From: Abditibacteriota bacterium
Lineage (GTDB): Bacteria > Armatimonadota > UBA5829
Length of the DNA stretch: 64,000 nucleotides
Reading direction: 5' to 3'
Assembly: GCA_017552965.1 (NCBI GenBank)
Contig: JAFZNQ010000009.1
Coordinates: forward strand, 1 to 64,000
Shown here: piece after piece, positions 8,531 to 16,735 of the stretch
Layout of the letters: each line of letters starts with the position of its first letter
How positions within the stretch are numbered: position 1 is the stretch's first letter
Notes under the pieces: generated by a model
The model's input: only the letters and a program-made list of their open reading frames with translations
The model's database searches: none
What the model was told of the DNA's origin: nothing
Program-made: the position numbers and the translations under genes

Positions 8531-9451
8531 GTGGCACTTGCCATCAGCGTAAAAGACTTCTGCAAAAAATATGAAGACAGAAGAGATAACAAGAATGCGG
8601 TGGAGAATATCAGCTTTGAAGTAGAGCAGGGCGAGATCTTCGGTTATATCGGCCCCAACGGAGCCGGCAAGACTACTACCATCAAGACTCTGCTGGGGCT
8701 TCTGCACCCCACTTCGGGAGAGATCACTCTCCTGGGCAGGAAGCTGGGCGACGTGGAGATCAAGGCGCGTATTTCCTATCTCCCTGAAAACCCGTATTTT
8801 TACGAGCATATGTCGGCTTATGAGATCCTGGATTTTTATGCTCAGCTTTTCAAGATACCCGCTGCAGACAGAAAGAAGAAGATCCCGGAGCTGATAGACA
8901 GAGTCGGACTCAGCAAGGACGACGCAAAAAGGACTCTGAAAGAGTATTCCAAGGGTATGCTCCAGAGAGTAGGTATAGCGCAGACTCTTCTCAACGACCC
9001 CGAGCTGCTCTTTTTGGATGAGCCCACCTCCGGACTGGACCCCATAGCTCACAAGGACATCCAGGACATCATTCTGGACATGAAGAAGGCCGGCAAGACC
9101 GTGTTCATGTCTTCCCATCAGCTGTCCGATGTGGAGAGAGTGTGCGACAAGGTGGCCATCATCAACAAGGGACACGTGGTGACCTGCGGCGCCATGGAAG
9201 AGCTGCTGCAGGCCGGTATCACCGTGGTATCCTTTGACAACGGCAACGACGAGCTCAGGAATGCAGTCCGTCCTCTGTGCGACCACCTGTCCGAAGACGG
9301 TCACAGGACTCACGCTTACGTGAAGGAATACAAGGACGTGTATACCGTCATAGATCTCGTGCAGAAGAACAATGCCAGTCTGGTATCCGTGGTCCCTCAG
9401 AAGCAGTCCCTCGAAGATTTGTTCGTTGAAATAGTACGGGGAGGTAAATAA
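8531..9451 (+). CDS. ABC transporter ATP-binding protein (ABC-2 type)
   Basis: A 306-residue cytoplasmic ATPase. Walker A is GPNGAGKTTT near residue 40, the signature loop reads YSKGMLQRVGIA, Walker B is LLFLDEPTSGLD and the switch His is in SSHQLSDVE. This arrangement is standard for ABC-2 type exporters of the CcmA/drug or polysaccharide group. The frame is open from a GTG at 8504, but a strong AGGAGGT at 8518-8524 lies six bases before the GTG at 8531, making 8531 the real start. It is followed without a gap by its permease. The substrate is unknown. Confidence 0.93.
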   Translation: MALAISVKDFCKKYEDRRDNKNAVENISFEVEQGEIFGYIGPNGAGKTTTIKTLLGLLHPTSGEITLLGRKLGDVEIKARISYLPENPYFYEHMSAYEILDFYAQLFKIPAADRKKKIPELIDRVGLSKDDAKRTLKEYSKGMLQRVGIAQTLLNDPELLFLDEPTSGLDPIAHKDIQDIILDMKKAGKTVFMSSHQLSDVERVCDKVAIINKGHVVTCGAMEELLQAGITVVSFDNGNDELRNAVRPLCDHLSEDGHRTHAYVKEYKDVYTVIDLVQKNNASLVSVVPQKQSLEDLFVEIVRGGK

Positions 9452-10324
9452 ATGATTTCCTGGATAATAGCAAAAACCACCTTTGGTGATGCCATGCGTC
9501 AAAAGACCCTGCAGATATTCCTGATCGTGGCTCTGGCGCTGATCATCATGTCCTTTGCTTTTGCAAATACTCTGACGTTTACCACTCAAAGCGCTACCGG
9601 CGACCTGTCCTTTATCAAGAACTTCGGTCTGGGAATGATCACCCTTGCCGGCATCCTCATATGCGTTATGACCGGCGTGTATATGATACCCAGAGAAGTG
9701 GAGCGCAAGACTATATATACCATCCTGTCCAAGCCTGTCAACAGGTGGGAATTCATCCTGGGCAAGATGATAGGCTGCTGGCTCACTCTTGCCGCCGCCG
9801 TGGGTCTCATGGGCGTCATATTCGTATTGATCGTCACCTGCAAGGCCATGCTGCTTTCCGGCAGCAACGCCGCCTCCAGCACCGCTGTGGCGGCCGGACT
9901 CAAGGATGCTGCTGCGGGAGCGCATATTCAGATATTTGACATCAACATGGTGTACGGCGTGATCCTGGCCTATCTTCAGTCGGCGCTGCTCTCCAGCGTG
10001 ATCATCATGTTTTCGGTGATAGTGACTCCTACCGTCAACTTTTTCCTGGGTATCGGCGTGTATATAGTCGGCTCTCTCATCACCATCATAGAGACCCTGA
10101 AGAACACTGCCACCGACCTGTCGCCCGTGATCAAGTTCCTGTACAACGTGTTTTATATGATCATACCCAACTTTGATCTTTACAACGTGACGAACACGCT
10201 GCTGCACCCCAACGCCAATCCCGTGACCTGGGGTTATATCGGATATCTGCTCATCTATTCGCTGTTTTATTCCCTGATGGCTACTCTGATAGCGATCATC
10301 GTGTTTTACAACAAGGAAGTGTAA
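9452..10324 (+). CDS. ABC-2 type transporter permease
   Basis: A 290-residue membrane protein with about six transmembrane segments. The cytosolic coupling segment MIPREVERKTIYTILSKPV followed by RWEFILGKMIG is typical of ABC-2 permeases that pair with CcmA-like ATPases. The start directly abuts the ATPase stop (TAAATG), preceded by GAGG. Together with the ATPase and the following TPR protein it forms a three-gene unit. The cargo cannot be read from the sequence. Confidence 0.92.
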   Translation: MISWIIAKTTFGDAMRQKTLQIFLIVALALIIMSFAFANTLTFTTQSATGDLSFIKNFGLGMITLAGILICVMTGVYMIPREVERKTIYTILSKPVNRWEFILGKMIGCWLTLAAAVGLMGVIFVLIVTCKAMLLSGSNAASSTAVAAGLKDAAAGAHIQIFDINMVYGVILAYLQSALLSSVIIMFSVIVTPTVNFFLGIGVYIVGSLITIIETLKNTATDLSPVIKFLYNVFYMIIPNFDLYNVTNTLLHPNANPVTWGYIGYLLIYSLFYSLMATLIAIIVFYNKEV

Positions 10325-10330
10325 TGACCC

Positions 10331-11935
10331 ATGAAATCAGATAATAGCAAAAAACTTCTCGTAGCAGGAGTGATACTGTGTCTGGTTCTCAGCGCTGTCA
10401 TTGCACACAAGGTCCGCCCCTTATACGGCATGATGGGCGGCAACAGCATCGATCTGTCTCTTGCGGTGGATATCAAGAACGCCAGAGAAGAGATCAAGAT
10501 GATCGAAGAACAGCTGAAGACAGCCGCAGATGACACAGACAAGATCAAAGCCCTGACAGACAAGAAGTCCGAGCTGGAACAGAAGATCATCGACAACACC
10601 AAGCGTCAGGAAGAGATGAACAGTCTCCTGCTGCAGATGCCCGGTCAGTTCATGTTCGCTATGTTTTCCGGCTTCAAGGACGTGATCTCCGGCGCTCTGT
10701 GGGTGAGAGCAGACGAGTTTTTCCACAGCGGCAATTATGAGCAGATCATCCCGCTGGTGAGACTGGTCACATGGCTCGACCCTCATAATATCGACGTGTT
10801 CAACACGGGCGCCTGGCATATGGACTACAACTTCACCGACTCCTCCGAAAAGTCGGACAAGAGAAACATAGCTCTGTCCGTTCAGCTTCTCAAGGAAGGC
10901 ATCGCCAAGAACCCCGACAGGTGGGACCTGTATTTCGAGCTTGGCTGGGTGCACTACCAGAAAAAGCTGGAGGATTATGAGAATGCTGCCAAATACATGA
11001 AGATGGCCACCCAGCATGACGGATACGACTCCAACACCGGTAAAAGGATCCCCCGGCCTGAGTTCGTCGAAAGAATGCTGGCCCACGCTTATGAGCAGTG
11101 CGGCGATATAGACAGCGCTATCAGAGAATGGCAGGTAGCCTATGCCCGCTCGGAGACCCTCCTGAAAAACAAGGACACCTCTATGGACTGGTCAGCCGGT
11201 ACCGAGAGAGAGCTGATGGTCATCAACAAGAACCTCTCTCTGATGTATCTGCGCAAGGCCTGGCGTTACGGTGATATGACTGCCTACAAAAAAGGCATCG
11301 AGCTGGCCAAAAAGACCGACCATGCCGCCTGGGCAGTGGAAGGCGCCGAGAAGGACTACAATGCCAGACTGGCATCGGGAGCTCCCTTCGGTGATGCGTC
11401 CAAGCCCGTGGATGCCGGCTTTACGGCCACTTACAAAAAGGTGAAGCCCGGTGTTCTCAATTTCAGCGGTACCATCAATATGATTCCGGTAGCTGAATAC
11501 AAGGGGCTCTCCTCCGAGTGCTTTACCAAATTTTATGCCGACGCCTCTGCAAAGGGCGAACAGTGGAGAGATACCTGCCGCGTGTTCTGGAGATTGTCCG
11601 ACGAATACTACGTGGACAATCTGGCCGAAGGCTCCTGGGAAAGAAATCCCAATGAGACCCTTATGTGGGACAGCCTCTACGTCAAGAACGGCAAGTTCTC
11701 CGAGACGGTGGACTTTTCACGCAAGGAAGACAAGGCTTTTTATCCCTTTGCAGCCCAGAAGTACAAGCTGGTCTTTTGGTTCGTGCCCCGCGGCAGCTGC
11801 TGCCCCGAATTCGTTCAGGACAGGATAGGCTGGAACGGCGAAGCTCTGACCGGCAGCAATTTGAAGCGTAATTTTGTGGGAGACAAAAACGCGGTCGTCA
11901 TAGAATACGACCTTGACAAGAGCGATATATTCTGA
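10331..11935 (+). CDS. Membrane-anchored coiled-coil/TPR protein of the ABC operon
   Basis: A 534-residue protein with one N-terminal membrane helix (about residues 8-26), a coiled coil (about 48-95) rich in Glu/Lys, then helical TPR-like repeats (WDLYFELGWVHYQ, ENAAKYMKMATQ, FVERMLAHAYEQCGDI) to about residue 350, and a beta-rich C-terminal domain of unknown type. It starts six bases after the permease gene and is probably its partner, perhaps as an extracytoplasmic scaffold. The segment ALWVRADEFFHSGNYEQIIP is distinctive and could serve as a search handle for relatives. The ffs promoter overlaps its last codons. Confidence 0.7.
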   Translation: MKSDNSKKLLVAGVILCLVLSAVIAHKVRPLYGMMGGNSIDLSLAVDIKNAREEIKMIEEQLKTAADDTDKIKALTDKKSELEQKIIDNTKRQEEMNSLLLQMPGQFMFAMFSGFKDVISGALWVRADEFFHSGNYEQIIPLVRLVTWLDPHNIDVFNTGAWHMDYNFTDSSEKSDKRNIALSVQLLKEGIAKNPDRWDLYFELGWVHYQKKLEDYENAAKYMKMATQHDGYDSNTGKRIPRPEFVERMLAHAYEQCGDIDSAIREWQVAYARSETLLKNKDTSMDWSAGTERELMVINKNLSLMYLRKAWRYGDMTAYKKGIELAKKTDHAAWAVEGAEKDYNARLASGAPFGDASKPVDAGFTATYKKVKPGVLNFSGTINMIPVAEYKGLSSECFTKFYADASAKGEQWRDTCRVFWRLSDEYYVDNLAEGSWERNPNETLMWDSLYVKNGKFSETVDFSRKEDKAFYPFAAQKYKLVFWFVPRGSCCPEFVQDRIGWNGEALTGSNLKRNFVGDKNAVVIEYDLDKSDIF

Positions 11936-11941
11936 TAAAAT
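11913..11941 (+). promoter_or_regulatory. Promoter of the SRP RNA gene
   Basis: A consensus TTGACA (11913-11918), 17-base spacer and TGATAAAAT extended -10 (TAAAAT at 11936-11941). It overlaps the stop codon of the upstream TPR gene and predicts a transcript start at about 11948, just before the RNA's terminal helix. Confidence 0.85.
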
Positions 11942-11954
11942 AGAAGAGTATTAG

Positions 11955-12083
11955 AGTTTGTGGCTAATATCTGACGGAATCCTACGGTGGTCTGATTTGC
12001 GAACCTCGTCAGGACAGAGATGGAGCAGCGATAAGCAAAAAACGCATGCGATAGGAAGCTCCGTCAGATATTAGCCACAAACT
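11955..12083 (+). ncRNA. ffs: Signal recognition particle RNA, small bacterial (4.5S) type
   Basis: This RNA binds Ffh in the particle that brings membrane and secretory proteins to the Sec machinery. The ends form a perfect 24-bp helix (11955-11978 with 12060-12083). Inside, TCCTA/TAGGA and TTTGC/GCAAA pair and lead to the conserved apical domain: GCGAACC, then GTCAGG (12008-12013), stem ACA, GNRA tetraloop GAGA (12017-12020), TGG, AGCAGC (12024-12029) and GATAAGC. That order matches the helix-8 consensus. The tetraloop is GAGA instead of the commoner GGAA. There is no Alu domain. A consensus promoter sits just upstream and hflX begins ten bases after the helix. Confidence 0.9.
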
Positions 12084-12093
12084 ATTTTGATAT

Positions 12094-13341
12094 ATGGTTA
12101 TAAATAACGCCGTGCTGGCTGTCAGCGATCTGGCTACGGATTACGACTCCGAGCACAACTCACTGGAGATGCGTCTCCTCTGCGAAAGCGCGGGGGTCAC
12201 AGTGCTGGACGAGTACCATTTCAAGCGCAGGAATCCCGATCCCGAGTCATACATGGGCTCGGGCAATGCGGAGTCTCTCAAGTGGTTATGCGCAGAGCTG
12301 GGCGCCGATCTGGTCATTTTTTCCGAGGATCTCTCTCCCAATCAGATACGCTATCTGGAAAACGTCACGGACACCAGAGTGGTGGACAGGACCCAGCTGA
12401 TACTGGATATATTTGCCTTGCGCGCTCATTCCAATGAGGGCAAGCTGCAGGTGGAGCTGGCTCAGCTGCAGTATCTGCTGCCCAGACTCACCGGCAAGGG
12501 CGTAGAGATGTCCCGGATCAGCGGCGGAGCCGGCGTCGCCGCCAGAGGTCCCGGTGAGACCAAGCTGGAGACTGACAGACGGCGTATCAGGCAGAGGATA
12601 GGGGCCCTGAAAAAGAAGATAGCCGATATCTCCGACAAGCGTTCGGTCTCATCCCAGCAGCGGAAGGGGCTTCACATCCCGTCAGCCTGTCTGGTGGGCT
12701 ACACCAGCGCCGGCAAGTCCACTCTGATCAATCTGCTGTCCGGCTCTCTTGTCCTCACAGACCAAATGCTGTTTTCCACTCTGGACAACACCTGCAGAAG
12801 GGCTTCTGTTCCCGGCGGCTCGGATTTTCTCATCACCGATACGGTGGGATTTATTTCCCGGCTCCCATACAGTGTCATAGCAGCCTTCAGGGCTACCATC
12901 AGCGAAGCTCTGGACTGTGATTTTCTGATCCACGTGGCTGACGCCTCCGACAGAGCCTTTTCCCATCATATCCAATCAGTCCGGGATATACTTGCCGACA
13001 TGGGAGCAGGGGACAAGCCTGTGATCACAGTGTTCAACAAGTGGGATCTGGTGCAGGATAAGGACTTCGTCCTCAGGCTGCGGGACCGTACTCCGGATTC
13101 TGTAGTCATATCCGCAGAGACCGGCTACGGGCTGGATGAGCTGTATCTTCGGATCACAGACACCATCAACGCACTGTTTGTGCCGGTCCGCGTGCTCATA
13201 CCCTACGAATGCGGCAAGATGCTGTCGCTGCTCCACAGCAAGGGTCTTGTGTCCAGAGAAGAGCATCTGGATTACGGGACTTATGCGGAGGCCCGGCTGC
13301 CCAGGTCGGTGGCCACTGTATTTCAGGATTATCAGGTGTAA
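12094..13341 (+). CDS. hflX: Ribosome-associated GTPase HflX
   Basis: A 415-residue GTPase that splits stalled or hibernating 70S ribosomes. The N-terminal domain carries RRNPDPESYMGSGNAESL, then the HflX linker GKLQVELAQLQYLLPRL and ARGPGETKLETDRRRIR near residues 150-170. G1 is GYTSAGKST, G3 is DTVGF and G4 is NKWD. The ATG gives the normal family N-terminus but has no Shine-Dalgarno sequence and lies ten bases after the SRP RNA helix. No separate promoter is visible, so the gene is probably read through from ffs. It heads a three-gene run with the alpha/beta hydrolase and tatD. Confidence 0.95.
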   Translation: MVINNAVLAVSDLATDYDSEHNSLEMRLLCESAGVTVLDEYHFKRRNPDPESYMGSGNAESLKWLCAELGADLVIFSEDLSPNQIRYLENVTDTRVVDRTQLILDIFALRAHSNEGKLQVELAQLQYLLPRLTGKGVEMSRISGGAGVAARGPGETKLETDRRRIRQRIGALKKKIADISDKRSVSSQQRKGLHIPSACLVGYTSAGKSTLINLLSGSLVLTDQMLFSTLDNTCRRASVPGGSDFLITDTVGFISRLPYSVIAAFRATISEALDCDFLIHVADASDRAFSHHIQSVRDILADMGAGDKPVITVFNKWDLVQDKDFVLRLRDRTPDSVVISAETGYGLDELYLRITDTINALFVPVRVLIPYECGKMLSLLHSKGLVSREEHLDYGTYAEARLPRSVATVFQDYQV

Positions 13342-13343
13342 CT

Positions 13344-14060
13344 ATGGTATGTACCTTGAAGAAGAACAAAGTGTATTATACAGACGAAGGCAAGGGACCG
13401 GCTGTGCTGTTTCTTCCCGGCCCCGATGCCCGTCCCCGGGTATGGCACCATCAGGTGTCGGAATTGTCGGGCTCCTTCAGGGTGCTCAGGCTGGATTTTT
13501 CGGGCATTGATGCAGGAGCTGCCACCCTCCACGATCTCATCGCGATCATAGACGAGTTTACCCTGTTCAAGGAGCTCCGGCAGGTGTTTGTTGCCGGGTG
13601 CGGAGTAGGGGGCTATCTGGCCTGCGCCTACGCTCTGAGGCATCCGGGTATGACCAACGGCGTCATCGTTTCTTCTGTGTGCTGCATGGGCTCCGTCACA
13701 GACACCATCAGGTACTACCTGCCCGAATACCAAAGTCCCAAAAACTCCTTTCTCAGGACTATTGACGGTCTGCTGGGGAAAAAGGACCGGTCTTACTTCT
13801 TGTACAGGCTCTATTCGCTGCTGAAAAACGAGCAATACCTGCTTACGGAGATGTCATCTCTTATGATGCCTCTTCTCATCATAAACGGTGAAAAAGAGAG
13901 CGAAGAGGTCCACCGGCTCTCCGCCGCCCTTGCCGCCGCCGGCGAGGGGATCACTATGGAGGTCATAGAAGGAGCGGACAAACTTCCCAATGAGGAGCAG
14001 CCGGATCGCTACAACATGCTGGTGGAGGATTTTATCCACAGCAATATTTCTCCTTTATAA
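13344..14060 (+). CDS. Alpha/beta-hydrolase fold protein with an altered catalytic triad
   Basis: A 238-residue alpha/beta hydrolase: LFLPGPDARPRVW oxyanion region, VFVAGCGVGGYLA nucleophile elbow, and a terminal EGADKLPNEEQP segment. In active relatives the elbow is GxSxG and the last segment is GAGHLPNEEQP, so here the Ser is Cys and the His is Lys. It may be a non-catalytic relative or use different chemistry. The frame is open from 13209 inside hflX, but the ATG at 13344 follows the hflX stop by two bases and matches the family N-terminus. It ends two bases before tatD. Confidence 0.8.
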   Translation: MVCTLKKNKVYYTDEGKGPAVLFLPGPDARPRVWHHQVSELSGSFRVLRLDFSGIDAGAATLHDLIAIIDEFTLFKELRQVFVAGCGVGGYLACAYALRHPGMTNGVIVSSVCCMGSVTDTIRYYLPEYQSPKNSFLRTIDGLLGKKDRSYFLYRLYSLLKNEQYLLTEMSSLMMPLLIINGEKESEEVHRLSAALAAAGEGITMEVIEGADKLPNEEQPDRYNMLVEDFIHSNISPL

Positions 14061-14062
14061 TC

Positions 14063-14824
14063 ATGACAGACACACACGCGCATCTCAATGACGAACGCTT
14101 TGCAGGGGATCTGGCAGACACTATCGCAAGAGCTGCCGAAAAAGGCGTAGGCAGTATCCTCGTATGCGGCTGGGATATACCCTCCGGCCGTCAAGCGGCG
14201 GATATGGCCGCCGCCTATCCCTCCGTGTATGCTGCGGCGGGGGTCCATCCTCACGACTCGGAGAGCTGGAGCCCCGAGGCTGCAGAGGATATCAGAGAGC
14301 TCTCTGCCAAAGGCAGGATAGTGGCCGTTGGGGAGATAGGTCTGGATTACTACTACGATCTGGAGTTCAGGGAGTCTCAGCTCGTCTGCTTCAGGGAGCA
14401 GCTGAAGCTCTCTCTGGAGCTGGACCTGCCCGTATCCATCCACTCCCGCTGCGCCATGGAGGACACCATCGGAGCATTGAGAGAATATCCCGGAGTGAGA
14501 GGCGTGCTGCATTGCTTCTCCGGGACCATGGAGCAAATGAGCGACTTGCTTGATATGGGGCTCTATATAGGCGCAGCCGGCCCCGTGACCTTTAAGAGCT
14601 CTGAGGACCTGAGGAGCGTCATCAGATACGTGCCGGCGGACAGGCTGCTCCTGGAGACAGACTGCCCTTATATGGCACCCGCGCCTCTGCGAGGGCGGCG
14701 CAATGAGCCTTGGATGGTGTGTCACGTACTCGAGAAAATGGCCGGGCTTCTGAATATGGAGCCCGCTGACCTGGAGGCTCTCACAGACGACAATGCCCGC
14801 AGACTGTTTGGCCTTCGCGGATAG
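14063..14824 (+). CDS. tatD: TatD family metal-dependent DNase
   Basis: A 253-residue TIM-barrel hydrolase of the TatD family (3'-5' exonuclease on single-stranded DNA/RNA in characterised members). Metal ligands are in place: THAH at residues 4-7, Glu in VAVGEIGLDYYY, His in SIHSR, His in HCFSG, and Asp in LLETDCPYMAP. The C-terminal NEPWMV and NARRLFGL motifs are typical. Length is normal. It starts two bases after the hydrolase gene and closes the hflX run; no terminator hairpin is obvious before the next promoter. Confidence 0.95.
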   Translation: MTDTHAHLNDERFAGDLADTIARAAEKGVGSILVCGWDIPSGRQAADMAAAYPSVYAAAGVHPHDSESWSPEAAEDIRELSAKGRIVAVGEIGLDYYYDLEFRESQLVCFREQLKLSLELDLPVSIHSRCAMEDTIGALREYPGVRGVLHCFSGTMEQMSDLLDMGLYIGAAGPVTFKSSEDLRSVIRYVPADRLLLETDCPYMAPAPLRGRRNEPWMVCHVLEKMAGLLNMEPADLEALTDDNARRLFGLRG

Positions 14825-14842
14825 CATTCGGCCCGGGTGTTG

Positions 14843-14851
14843 TGATATAAT
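14843..14851 (+). promoter_or_regulatory. Extended -10 promoter of the phosphate transport pair
   Basis: TGA followed by perfect TATAAT at 14846-14851, 32 bases before the PiT start codon. No convincing -35 box. Confidence 0.72.
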
Positions 14852-14883
14852 AAGAAAGGCAGAGACTCAAGATCGGAGTATAT

Positions 14884-15963
14884 ATGGACCCTTTTTTTAT
14901 CTACGTTATCATCATCGTCGCGGTAGCGCTGGCCTTTGATTATGTCAACGGTTTTCACGATGCGGCCAATGCAGTATCCACGGTCATAGCCACCCGGGTA
15001 TTATCTCCGGGCGTGGCGGTGGTATATGCCGCTGCTCTGAACTTTGCCGCAGCCTTCTGGGGCAATCACGCCGTATCCGGCACCTTTGCAAAAGGTATCG
15101 TCAACAATGACGAGATAGGCAGGCTGCTCACGGCAGCAGGCCGCGGCGGCAGCTCCGAGGTGTTTTTTGCTTCCATAGTGCTCTGCGCTCTGCTGGGCGC
15201 CATAATATGGAATATAGTCACCTGGCTCATGGGGCTTCCCTCCAGTTCCTCTCACGCCCTGATAGGCGGATTTATCGGCTCCGTGCTTACGGGCTGCATG
15301 ATCATTCTCCACACGATACACGGCGTCATATATTGGCTGAAGATAGCCCAGATATGCGCGTTTATAGTCATCGCTCCCTGCGCCGGTATGTTTTTGGGCT
15401 ATTTTCTGATGATCTTCATGATGTGGATACTCAGAAGGCAGGGGCCCTTTACGGTGGACAAGCTCTTCAGAAAGATCCAGCTTTTATCCTCCGGCGCATA
15501 CAGCTTTTCCCACGGCTCCAATGACGCCCAGAAGACTATGGGCATCATATTGTTTTTGCTCATATCTGCCGGCAAGCTGCCCGCAGACGTGGGTCCGGAC
15601 AATATATGGTATGACCTGATCATGTTCGGCTGCTTCGGCTGTATCGCCGCAGGCACCCTCAGCGGCGGCTGGAAAATAGTGAAGACCATGGGGCTGAATA
15701 TCACCAAGCTGAAGCCCGTCAACGGCTTTTGCGCCGAGGTCAGCGGCGCTATCAGCATCCTGACTGCTTCGCATCTGGGCATTCCAGTCAGCACCACACA
15801 CGTCATTACGGGCGCCATCGTGGGCGTAGGCTCCGTCCGGAGGTTTTCGGCAGTCAGATGGGGCGTGGCAGGCAGGATCGTATGGGCATGGGTAGTCACC
15901 ATCCCCGCTGCCGCCATAGTGGGAGCGCTGGCCTTTGTGATAGTCTGGCCAATCGTATTTTAG
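14884..15963 (+). CDS. PiT family inorganic phosphate transporter
   Basis: This 359-residue permease carries the duplicated PHO4 signature, first DYVNGFHDAANAVSTVIATRV near residue 19 and then SFSHGSNDAQKTMGII near 215. About ten transmembrane segments are visible. PiT proteins move metal-phosphate with cations at low affinity. GGAG at 14875-14878 sets the ATG. It is followed eight bases later by a DUF47 gene, the usual regulatory or accessory partner of PiT transporters. Confidence 0.95.
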   Translation: MDPFFIYVIIIVAVALAFDYVNGFHDAANAVSTVIATRVLSPGVAVVYAAALNFAAAFWGNHAVSGTFAKGIVNNDEIGRLLTAAGRGGSSEVFFASIVLCALLGAIIWNIVTWLMGLPSSSSHALIGGFIGSVLTGCMIILHTIHGVIYWLKIAQICAFIVIAPCAGMFLGYFLMIFMMWILRRQGPFTVDKLFRKIQLLSSGAYSFSHGSNDAQKTMGIILFLLISAGKLPADVGPDNIWYDLIMFGCFGCIAAGTLSGGWKIVKTMGLNITKLKPVNGFCAEVSGAISILTASHLGIPVSTTHVITGAIVGVGSVRRFSAVRWGVAGRIVWAWVVTIPAAAIVGALAFVIVWPIVF

Positions 15964-15971
15964 GAGGAAAT

Positions 15972-16598
15972 ATGGCTTTTAGTTTGATACCCAAGGACGA
16001 CACGTTTTATGAGATGTTCTATCAGCAGATGGACATAGCATTCAAGGCAAGCTCGCTGCTGTTGGACGTCCTGCGCAACTTCTCGGATCAGGAGACCAGG
16101 ATACGAGCCATCAAGGATCTGGAAAACAAGGGCGACGAGCTGGGACACGGGGTCATCGATCGTCTGAATACCACCTTTATCACCCCCATAGACAGGGAAG
16201 ACGTGCTGGATATCTCCACCAAGGCGGACGATATCACAGACCTCATAGACGAGACAGCTGCCTCTCTGGTGCTCTACAACGTGGAAAACATCAGGATCGA
16301 AGCCGTGAGCATCACCGAGGTATTGGTGAATTGCTGCGAAAAATGCCGTGATCTGGTGCGCCTTATGGTGAATATCAGGGATATAGAGCCTATGAGGGCC
16401 TGCTGGATAGAGGTGAACCGTCTGGAAAACGTGGCCGACGGCATACACAAGGCTGCTGTCTCCCGCCTCTTCAAGGAAGAGAGCGATCCCATCGAGGTCA
16501 TCAAGTGGGACAAGATCTACAACTCTTTGGAAGCCTGCATAGATCTGTGCGAGGATCTGGCGGCGAGCGTGGAGACTGTCGCCACCAAACATATATAA
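15972..16598 (+). CDS. DUF47 family (PhoU-like) phosphate transport regulator
   Basis: A 208-residue all-helical protein of the DUF47/TIGR00153 family, related to PhoU. Typical features are the FYEMFYQQMDIAF opening, IKDLENKGDELGH with the acidic metal-binding region, and PIDREDVLDISTKADDITDLID. It sits directly after the PiT gene, a conserved pairing in which the DUF47 protein is thought to control or stabilise the transporter. AGGAGG at 15962-15967 selects the ATG at 15972 although the frame is open far upstream inside the PiT gene. Confidence 0.93.
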   Translation: MAFSLIPKDDTFYEMFYQQMDIAFKASSLLLDVLRNFSDQETRIRAIKDLENKGDELGHGVIDRLNTTFITPIDREDVLDISTKADDITDLIDETAASLVLYNVENIRIEAVSITEVLVNCCEKCRDLVRLMVNIRDIEPMRACWIEVNRLENVADGIHKAAVSRLFKEESDPIEVIKWDKIYNSLEACIDLCEDLAASVETVATKHI

Positions 16599-16601
16599 GG
16601 A

Positions 16602-16630
16602 TTGCATTTTCGCCGTTAAAGTGATATAAT
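16602..16630 (+). promoter_or_regulatory. Promoter of tRNA-Arg
   Basis: TTGCAT (16602-16607), 17-base spacer, TGATATAAT extended -10 ending at 16630. The mature tRNA 5' end is only nine bases further, so the 5' leader would be a few bases long. Confidence 0.85.
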
Positions 16631-16639
16631 CATAGTAGT

Positions 16640-16712
16640 GGCCGATTAGCTCAGGGGATAGAGCGTCTCCGTCCTAAGGAGAGCGTCGGGGGTTCGATTC
16701 CCTCATCGGTCA
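16640..16712 (+). tRNA. tRNA-Arg (anticodon CCU)
   Basis: A complete 73-base cloverleaf. The acceptor stem GGCCGAT pairs with ATCGGTC, the D-arm reads AGCTCAGGGGATAGAGC, the anticodon stem TCTCC/GGAGA encloses the loop GTCCTAA (anticodon CCT), and the T-arm contains GTTCGATT. The discriminator is A. CCA is not encoded; the tRNA is followed by C and a run of seven or more T (16714-16720) that could end transcription. It reads AGG codons, which are frequent in this window. Confidence 0.95.
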
Positions 16713-16735
16713 CTTTTTTTGTGTGAGGTAAGCGT

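Noticed and set aside
11955-12083. Possible insertion-sequence or MITE ends (24-bp perfect inverted repeat)
   Set aside because: No target-site duplication is visible, and the interior matches the SRP RNA apical domain with a promoter in front.
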